Shown piece by piece: positions 55,868-64,000 of a stretch of 64,000 nt of DNA. Source of the DNA: Chelonoidis abingdonii (Eukaryota > Chordata > Testudines > Testudinidae). Location: assembly GCF_003597395.2 (NCBI RefSeq), contig NC_133778.1:13702512-13766511 (forward strand), given 5' to 3'. Position numbers and translations under genes: made by a program. Positions within the stretch are counted from its first letter, which is position 1. Each line of letters starts with the position of its first letter. A model generated the notes under the pieces. It was not told the origin of the DNA. It saw nothing but the letters and a program-made list of their open reading frames with translations, and did no database searches.

Positions 55868-56152
<285 letters not shown>

Positions 56153-56158
56153 TAATTA

Positions 56159-56445
56159 AGTCTGTGTCTATGCTACGATTCCTGTGCTCATGTACGCATA
56201 TTTGTGCTAGCTCGTATCTACCTAGCATGTATATAAATAGCAGTGTAATCATGGTACCACGGGCAGCAGCGTAAAGTATAAAAGCCACCTAAAAGCAGTG
56301 GGTACGTCCTGGGTAGAGCTCGGCCATGCCTCTGCCGCCGCTACCCATGTTACCATGGCTATTTATCCTTGTGCTAGCTAGCTGAGAGCTATCGCGAGTA
56401 TATGCACACAAGCAGGGGAATCCGCTCCTAGCATAGACATAGCCT
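56159..56445. mobile_element. MITE with 'tctatgctag' inverted ends
   Basis: The left end 'gtctgtgtctatgctacgattc' and right end 'ctcctagcatagacatagcct' are inverted repeats. Internal pieces also mirror (ggtaccacgggcagcagcg / ccgccgctacccatgttacc; tatataaatagc / gctatttat). Non-coding, about 287 bp. Confidence 0.6.
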
Positions 56446-57071
56446 GATGTTACAACACAGTACCCTCAGTAGCAACAGAGTCAGGTTTTGTATAGAACCC
56501 TTGACTGTCCCGCACCTCCCCCCTGTAATTTGAGGAACTTATCCTCATCCATCTCTATACGGCAATCTTCAAAAGTAAGGCTTACAACATTAGATGTGTT
56601 AAATCAGCCGCACTCCAGGGAAGCCAGTGCAGGTAGGCAGGTATACACCAGCAGAGGACCTGCCCCTAAACATTTATCATACCGAGGTCATTATAGAAAA
56701 CTACCCCAGAACATTGAGGTAAAGCCAATTGCCACAATATGGAAAGGGCTAGATTCTCCAGTCTGGCCTTACAATGCCTGGAGGTAGCCAGTGGACAACT
56801 CCCTTTACGCAGAGGTAGTCTCCACTGGGGCGCTGTCTTCCCTGCTCCCTTAGAGGAATGGGGGTAGGGCATGTGTGTAAAGGGGGCATGGTGGAACAGC
56901 TGGCATGAGGTCCCCAGTGGCAAAAGTCAGAGCAGGCCCCTGGCTGCTTTAACTTCCTTCAGCACCAGGCAATGAGGATTCTGCAATAAGCAACCACGTG
57001 TAAATGGGGGAAAGTAACTGAGATAAAGTCTATTGGGTTTTTATTACCTCATCAGTTTTAATAATCTAGAG

Positions 57072-57406
57072 CAGTGGTTCTCAAACTGTGGGCAGGACCC
57101 CAAAGTGGGTCGTGACCCCATGTTAATGGGGTTGCCAGGGCTGACTTAGACTTGCTGGGGCCTGGGGTTAAAGCTGAAGGCTGGGCGGTGGGTCTCAGGT
57201 TACAGGCCTTCTGCCTGCGGCTGAAGCCTTTTGGCTTTGCCAGCCCCCTCCCTCTCAGGATGGTGCGGCTTCGGCTTTGACACACACACACTGCCCAGGG
57301 TGGTGGGGCTTGGCTGGGCTCAGGTTTTGGTGCCCCCTCCTGGGGTCGTGTAGTAATTTTTGTTGTCAGAAGAAGGTCGTGGTGCAATGAAGTTTGAGAA
57401 CCCCTG
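57072..57406. mobile_element. hAT-type MITE with perfect 8-bp duplication
   Basis: The 335-bp element starts CAGTGGTTCTCAAACTGTGG and ends AAGTTTGAGAACCCCTG. It is flanked by ATCTAGAG on both sides (57064-57071 and 57407-57414), a perfect 8-bp target duplication. The minus-strand frames over it are by-products. The tips are related to those of the elements at 26369 and 49759. Confidence 0.85.
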
Positions 57407-58179
57407 ATCTAGAGTGTTGTTAGTGAGAGGTTGGATCATATTTTTATAAATAAGTTTTATATTCATGGAGTCCGTAAGTGCAATTTTCAGCTCAGTGCTA
57501 AGAGAAAAGGTCATTGACATTAGGAACATATGTGTCTCATGCAGTGACAATGTGTTGACAGTCCATATGAGTTTTCTACTTATTTTTGGCAAGCCCTAAA
57601 TTATAAAATTCCTCTTCTGAACTGGGAAATGACTAAAGACTTTTGCATTTGTAAGGTTATGTGTGTGTGTGTGTAACTTGATTAGCATTAATGGTAGCAG
57701 AAACCAAATGGAGACTGTCCCTCCCATCATGTGATCTACTCTGTCACGGGGAAACCAGCAGAAACGTACAATTACAGCTTCAACTTTTTCAGACAAATTA
57801 CCATGTGTGAACTCTCAGGCAGTCAGGCTAACACTGAGATCAAGGTATTTTCAACGCTTTTCAGAGCACTGCACAGTTCATGCTGATGACATCAATAATC
57901 ATTGTTCACAAACAAAGGAGTAAGCAAAAGTAGGCCATATTGACTTCTGCTCTGATAGAAACACCCAGTGGAGGAGTGCTAAGGAGGATCGAATGTTTAC
58001 TTAATGGGCAAAATAACTGTCAAGCTTCTAAGTGAGTAGTAATAACTATAGATATCTGAAACATTAGGGCCCTGATGCATCATAGTCAAGCCTCACTGTG
58101 AAATAAATGTGCAAAGAACGAAGGGCCATTCAGTAGGAACTGAGCCTCTCTACTTAATGGCAGAATTCAACTCTATGGG

Positions 58180-58265
58180 CCAAAATCTCAGCCAGTGTAA
58201 ATTTGGCATAGCTTCATTTACATCAGTGGAGCTATGTAGTTCACGCCAGCTGAGTATCTGGCCCT
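58180..58265. repeat. Short near-palindromic interspersed repeat, second copy
   Basis: 'gccagtgtaaatttggcatagcttcatttacatcagtggagctatgtagttcacgccagctgagtatctggccctg' follows the same layout as 7485-7562. Confidence 0.5.
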
Positions 58266-58349
58266 GTCTGTTTATAAAGTATAAAATAAGAAAACAATCA
58301 TATATAATTGTACATACATAATGCTGGTCATCCCTTGATCTCAAAGCAG

Positions 58350-58500
58350 CTCAGAAAGGAGGGCACATAAAGATGGGGGGTACTGGGCACCGAGAGGGGA
58401 AGTGACTTGTCTGAGGTCACCCAGCAGTTCAATATCAGAGCCAGGCATAAGACCGTGATTCCCAGAGCAATGCTTTATTCACTGGACCACTGCCTCCAGT
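58350..58500 (-). repeat. MIR-like SINE
   Basis: 'gaggggaagtgacttgtctgaggtcacccagcagttcaatatcagagccaggcataag...tgctttattcactggaccactgcctcc' is a reverse-orientation MIR-type core. Confidence 0.65.
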
Positions 58501-59059
58501 GCATATTTCATAACATTTGATACGTTGCTCAGGAATAAGAGATGTCTCCTTATCCTTCTAGAAAGTTATAACAGTAGCATATATCAAAAGCAGTCATGTT
58601 AGGCTCAGTCCCACTTCAAATTATGGTCCTTTAGGAGCCTGTTTCTCCCCCCGCCCCCCAGTGATCACAAAGAGAAAATTTAAAGATGAGTCGTCTTAGT
58701 TCTAACATCTAAAAACTCTGGCCCAGATTCCGAGCCATAGCTGTGTTAGAGTCCTAGAGTGACAAGGGACAGCAAGACAGAGAGAGCATTAGCTTACCAT
58801 GACATCCTTCAATAGATGCTGCTATGACACAGGGGTTGCAACAACCACCTGTAGCCCTGAGGACTTTCTATAACTAAGGATAATCATTGTAGCAGCAGAG
58901 TCAATCCCATTCTTTAGAAGTAACCACCAATGCCCATTTTATTGTGATCTGTTGGCAGAGGTTTTTTCCCCCTATATCTTTTGTGTTTTGAAATAAACAG
59001 GAACCCAATCCTGCTCTCACTTGTAGCTTTAAAAAAAAATGTATTTATGTAAGAGAGTT

Positions 59060-59370
59060 AGGTCTTGCCTGCACTTAAAAGTTTTGCCACTTTCATCATG
59101 CCAACCTAGTGCTTTGAGATATACTGATAAAAACTGCATATAAGAGCTAGGTATTATTATTATCATTATTGGTGTCATTTCAGTTATGCTGATATAAAAG
59201 TGCTTATGTCAGTTGCTCTTATTCCAGTTTGGTGGAGCAAGATAAGCTGTACTGATATAAAGCATCTTTATACCAGTATAACTTCATCTACACTGAGCTT
59301 TTTATTGGCATAACAATGTCGGCAAACTATCACTCCGCAATAACATTATTACGCCTACAAAACTTTAAGT
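59060..59370. repeat. Foldback-like repeat ('taccagtataac')
   Basis: 'cttgcctgcacttaaaagttttgcc' and 'gcctacaaaactttaagtcaaagc' mirror each other at the ends. Inside are 'tgctgatataaaagtgc' and 'actgatataaagcatctttataccagtataacttcatctacactgag' in inverted arrangement. Diverged. Confidence 0.5.
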
Positions 59371-62300
59371 CAAAGCAATTATGTTGTCCTGGAAAAGCAT
59401 TTTTACAGACATTCCCAATGGCTTGGTTAGTTAAAAGCACTTAGCCAACAATGTTCTGCAAGTATACAGTATAGCGGTGCCTCTTGCCAGGAATTATTAC
59501 CATTGTGATATGTGTGCTTATCACTGCACTTAAAACTGATAAGTTTAGCATTGCGGTCTGAGAGTGTATGTAACAAGTAGAATCCATTATGAACTCCATT
59601 TTGATTCATGTACACAATGGTATGTCTTAGGTCATGTAGCCATTTGAGTGACATGAATGATGTACAGAAATATCCGGTATCCCATACAAGACCAAGCGAT
59701 TAGCAGTAGGGCCCATTGGTTCTTGTTAAAACTTTTAATGTTGACAGAAAGCAAGTCAGAGAGTGCTTTATGAGCAGTTGAGATTCTGCTAAATGTTGCA
59801 CTAAAAGAGAATAAGGCATGGCAATTTGGCAACTGGGCTGTCATTTCAGCAGCCTTGAACACCTGCTAAGATCCATAATGCCTATAATGGCATAATGCAA
59901 CATGTTAGCACATGGCATAGACAACCCCCTCCTCCTGTCAGGCAATACTGAGTGTCTTACCAAAATACATCCCTAACTTCGGATATTTCTTCAAAGAAGC
60001 ATAGCAGATAGTATTTTCCTTGTTTTCTTTACATATTCCTGGTACAGTTCTTCCTTTCTGTTTCTTCCACCTATCACCGTAGTCACAAGTGTCTTCCAGT
60101 GCTGAATAAAGCAAAGGAAAATTCCATTAAGTGGCCATACTTCTCCCTTCTCTCCAGGAGGCGGTGGGAATTAAATCTCTGTGTGAACTTTCAACTTCCT
60201 CTCCTTAGTGGAGGTAGTTGCTGCTGTTGTGGGACAACTAGGTTCAGGAGTTCTGCACTTAGTTGTGAAGGTAGTGAAGTGTGTGGTTCATTTCAGCTAT
60301 TCACAGCCTATGATTACTTGCCTGCTCTCTGATTGGAAGATCACATTTCATCTGCACCACATCACCATTGGAATCGATGGAGCAATGTCTCTTGCAGCTG
60401 GTCTCTCTGAAAGCAGATGTTGGGGCAAAGTAGCTGATGTATCCTGAAGGCCCAGGAGGCAGCAGGAGGGAACCAAGCTCCCCCCATTCGCCAGAAGCTG
60501 GCAGCAGTAAGAGAACATGAAGGTCCTGGGCATTGATATGTAGGAGGAGAGGACAGTTATCGGGGGAGGCAGGGGAGGCCCCACAGCTGGCTGGGTCAGT
60601 AACACTTAAACCGAAGTCTATAATTTCTATGCGGCTCAAACTCCCTCCCCCACCTCAAATTATTTGATGCCATCATGAATTCCTAACAAGCCATGTAGCT
60701 ATTGGCTCAATCAGGTGGCTTTACATCAAGGCAAAGAGATGAGTAAAACTAGGGTTATTATAGGTTCCCACGTTATGTTGCAATTAGAAAGCATAATGAA
60801 CCTTCTGTGATGCTAAAAATATACTAGTTTGTCACAGTGAAACAGGCAATCAAGTGGGCCCTTGATCTCATCAACATTAAGCTCGGTGTTTCCAGGAGGA
60901 GTTCTCATGAGCTATGATTTTATCCAGCGGGTTGATCCATTTACCAGTTTAATCTAACCTCTCTGAACTTAAGCGTTCCATTATCTGTTAGAAAATAATT
61001 AGAAGCTGCAAGCTGAAGTCTGCATACACAGAGATCCTTGGGAGTCCCCAAGCTCATTGAGATGAAGACAGTTTGACTGATGCTGGTCAGCCAATATTGG
61101 GCCAGAAGCTAATAATAGAAGGCAAATGCTGCTTAGCTACATGAGAAAGTTAGCTTGGGAAAAATTAAACTGAAGGGTTTGGGATTTATGGTTAGAAATA
61201 AATGTTCCATTCTCATTTGTTTCGTGGTAAGAGAACTGCAAGGGGAGTCAGTCTGTTTTATGACTTTATAATTAAGATCTAGGGAGCTTCTTGACTTCAG
61301 CCAGACTTATTGTTGTTCCCTGCGACCCCCAGGAATAGCCAGCCAGCAGTGACCAGGCGAGTGTTTGTTAAGCGATATGTGACGATAGTAATTAAAATTG
61401 TCCAGTGAGTTAGCAAGTGCCACATCTACCGAGTACGTGGCAAATACATTAAAGCTGCATTGAGGGGTGGCGTTGCTTATAATGAGAGAGAAAAGATGAC
61501 GGTTTGTCCAGCCTAAAGAACTAAATTAATAAGGCCACCAATCTGCTGCTTTAACTGCAGAATGAAAGAGAAGAGGTTTCTCTGAAAATGTAGGCATCTT
61601 TTATAGCAAAGGCAAACTGTTCTGTTTTGTAAGGCTCATGCTGTGAGTGGGCACTGTTCATTGCTGAACCAATATTCGCTTTACAAGTTTGAAGTGAATA
61701 GTCACCAGCTGAAACAGAGAAGGTGAAATAAAGTGCCCTTCAAAGGCCTAAAGTGAGAAGCTGTCAGACTTCAACTATTATTTCACGCAAAAGGGTGGCG
61801 TGGCCCTTCAGGACAAATCACACCATTTTTTGTGTAGAGTGGCTAGATAAGTGTGTGAGAAGCACTTTGGAGATGCAGATAGGCTCTATCTTCTCATCGC
61901 AGTTCCCACCTTTCTGTGTTTTTCAGTATTTGTGCTGGGTTGGGAAGCAGGTTTAAGAGTTTGGACTCTCAGCACTGTCCCTTGCCAACCATTCTATGGT
62001 CCTTATCCTTTAAGGAGCTCCATATGGGCAGCCCTGCGAGCTCACAGGGAACCTCACTGACGAGGCCCATGGGTCCTCTCATATCAGGATCCTTGAAGGA
62101 TCATAGCCTGTATTACTACATAGCTTGCAGTGGAAAGAAATAGTGTCTCTGTTGCATCCTTCTGAATCATGATTTGTTCCCAACGCCATCCCTGTTCCTT
62201 GGCAAAGATCGCAGCGCATTTCTAGATTCGCCTCAGGAAACTAGCTCATCTCCCCATTAAATGTTGAAAGCATCACCTCAGCCACTCTGCCAGTCCCTGC

Positions 62301-63399
62301 TCATCTGGAAAAGCGTTGCGACATTACTGTAATTGGGTGTTCCACTTTGTAGTGCAATTTGCTGCCTGCACACGAAATGCAGCCGCATTGAATGCTGAGC
62401 CCCGTTTTAAAGTGCAGCTTAATGAATGGATCAGGAGTTTCCATAACAGTTTGCCATTTTCTTTTGTCTTTCTCTTCCACTTTCTATGCATGCATCTTTC
62501 TTTTAAACTGGTTTTAGTGGTCCCCAAAAGAGTGCCTACTAATGAGAAGCAACACCACAGCAGTCTGCCCAGCATGACTAGGCTTCTGATAGCCTCCAAA
62601 GAGTGTTGTGTTCACCCCGTGATGCTGAGTTATTAGAAGGAAGAAAGCCCCCCAAGCCCTTGATTGCAGATCCCCTTTTGTGCAGTCCCCCTTGCCCTCC
62701 CGCTTTACACATACAGAAAGTGTAACCGCTTTGAAGAGGAACCTGTTTGCCTGTCACTTCCAGGCACAGAAACTCGCTGTGACTGCAATTACAATTTCCA
62801 ACTTATCCAGAGGTGCCAGAAATCAAGCTGTCCTTGAGAGCTATACACACGCCATGCACAAGCCCCCTAGAGTGGCAGCCACCGCGAAAGCTGGAAGTCT
62901 GATCCCTGCTGAAGGTTAACTGCTTTTAGACATTTAACGGGAACTGTTTCAAGGCCATGTTCCTTTTTATTTCTGCCTTCACTGGCAATTTCCTCTTTAA
63001 ATATTTACTTACCCCAGTAATCTTTTCTTCCATAGTATTATTTTTGTAAGGTTCTTGAGGAAATAGCATGCCTATTTACAGACCGAGGATAACGTGTGAG
63101 CACAGACAGAGCAGGCTAGGCTGGTCGGATACAATCCTTTGGCATAACGTTCTAATGGAAAAACATAGCAAGAGAGAGTTTGCTTCCTACAGATGATGAA
63201 AGTTAGAAAAATACCAGAGGAGAAGTCCTGGCCCCATGAAATCAGTGTGCGTTTTGCTATTGACTTCAGTGGGGCCAGGATTTCAGCCCAGAAGGTTGAC
63301 GGGGTGGCATTGGTTTTTAAGGGAGAGCTGCACACATGGCTGTGTTTTAGGTATTCAGTCTAATGTTCCTTTCCTACTCTCCTGGATGATTGTAAAGGC

Positions 63400-63530
63400 A
63401 GTCCACCTTATTTATTTATTTGTGTTACAGCAATACTCAGAGCCCCTGACCAGGATCAAGGCCCCACTGTGCTAGGTGCTGTCTAAACACACAGTAAGAG
63501 ACAGTCTCTGCCCCCAAAGAGACAAAGGAT
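63400..63530 (-). repeat. SINE/LINE tail repeat (L3/CR1-type)
   Basis: 'cagcaatactcagagcccctgaccaggatcaaggccccactgtgctaggtgctgtctaaacacacagtaagagacagtctctgcccc' is the reverse complement of the gtacagtgcctagcacaatggggccctgatc tail also seen at 4.4, 23.3 and 45.7 kb. Confidence 0.7.
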
Positions 63531-63714
63531 GGTAGGGTGGAAAAGAAAAGTAAAGGTAACATTGTGTGAGCAGACACATCCCACTCAAATTCAGGAGACA
63601 AAAACTGACGCTGTTAAAACTTTTATTTTCCTAGTTGGACTCCCGTCCTGGTGCTGAACATTTTTAATTATTATTTATTAGTATTATTATCTTATTTTTA
63701 TTGCATTAATTATT

Positions 63715-63800
63715 TATATTACCATACACCTAGGAGCCCTAGTTGTGAATCAGGACCCCATTGTGCTAGACACTGTAAAAAAGGACCTTGACCCTTCTAG
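63715..63800 (-). repeat. SINE/LINE tail repeat, second copy
   Basis: 'accatacacctaggagccctagttgtgaatcaggaccccattgtgctagacactgtaaaa' is another reverse-oriented tail of the same family, about 250 bp from the previous one and preceded by an AT-rich stretch. Confidence 0.6.
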
Positions 63801-64000
63801 TTCTCAGCATTTTGCTGAAGACCATTGCTATATATTAGAGATGGTCTGGATCCAGACAGTTCTGATCCAGATTCAAATTTTCCCAGGATTTCAGTGTCTT
63901 CCATCTGGATCTGAATTTTGAGGGGCTGACCTCATCAGTTTTAAGGTCTCTACTACACCTTCCTGTGAAGGAAGGAGGAAGGGTGCATGCTGGGATGGTC

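Overview
This is one stretch of a vertebrate receptor tyrosine kinase gene, ERBB4 (HER4), read on the + strand. Seven constitutive-type coding exons plus one alternative exon are visible. They cover the end of extracellular domain IV, both alternative juxtamembrane segments, the transmembrane helix, the intracellular juxtamembrane segment, and the start of the kinase domain (glycine-rich loop and catalytic lysine). In the human 28-exon numbering these are exons 13, 14, 15, 15b (JM-b), 16 (JM-a), 17, 18 and 19. Reading frame and phase are continuous across every junction, and no exon carries a stop or frameshift. The window opens inside intron 12 and ends inside intron 19. No other gene is convincingly present; the many short open frames are intronic noise or lie in repeats.

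The organism is most likely a turtle, or at least a non-avian sauropsid. The protein is very close to human ERBB4 but not mammalian in detail. The intronic repeats are of kinds I recall from chelonian genomes: CR1 LINE 3' ends, an LTR family beginning TGTCATAA, foldback elements ending in 'gactaacacggctac', hAT-type elements with CAGTGGTTCTCAAAC ends, and a mariner-type element with CAGTAACTCCT ends. The species call is inference from memory of these families.

Layout: intron 12 (1-5229, partial); exon 13; intron 13 (2.3 kb); exon 14; intron 14 (1.3 kb); exon 15; intron 15 (8.0 kb, with a 1 kb mariner-type element); JM-b exon; a 120-nt intron; JM-a exon; intron 16 (29.6 kb, the main repeat reservoir, with solo LTRs, hairpins, LINE remnants and nested MITEs); exon 17; intron 17 (4.0 kb, nested hAT-type elements); exon 18 with a GC splice donor; intron 18 (4.6 kb, a GC-rich transposon, a solo LTR and a CR1 body); exon 19; intron 19 (8 kb, partial).

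The most interesting spot is the juxtamembrane cassette at 17.2-17.5 kb. Its two exons are in the same phase and are separated by only 120 nt. One TGCATG (RBFOX-type) motif lies between them, and a CU-rich tract precedes JM-b. The JM-a exon also carries amino-acid changes at the residues that form the sheddase cleavage site in human ERBB4. Other items worth checking are the GC-AG intron 18, a 130-bp near-perfect inverted repeat of LTR ends in intron 16, and several transposon insertions whose target-site duplications can be read directly.
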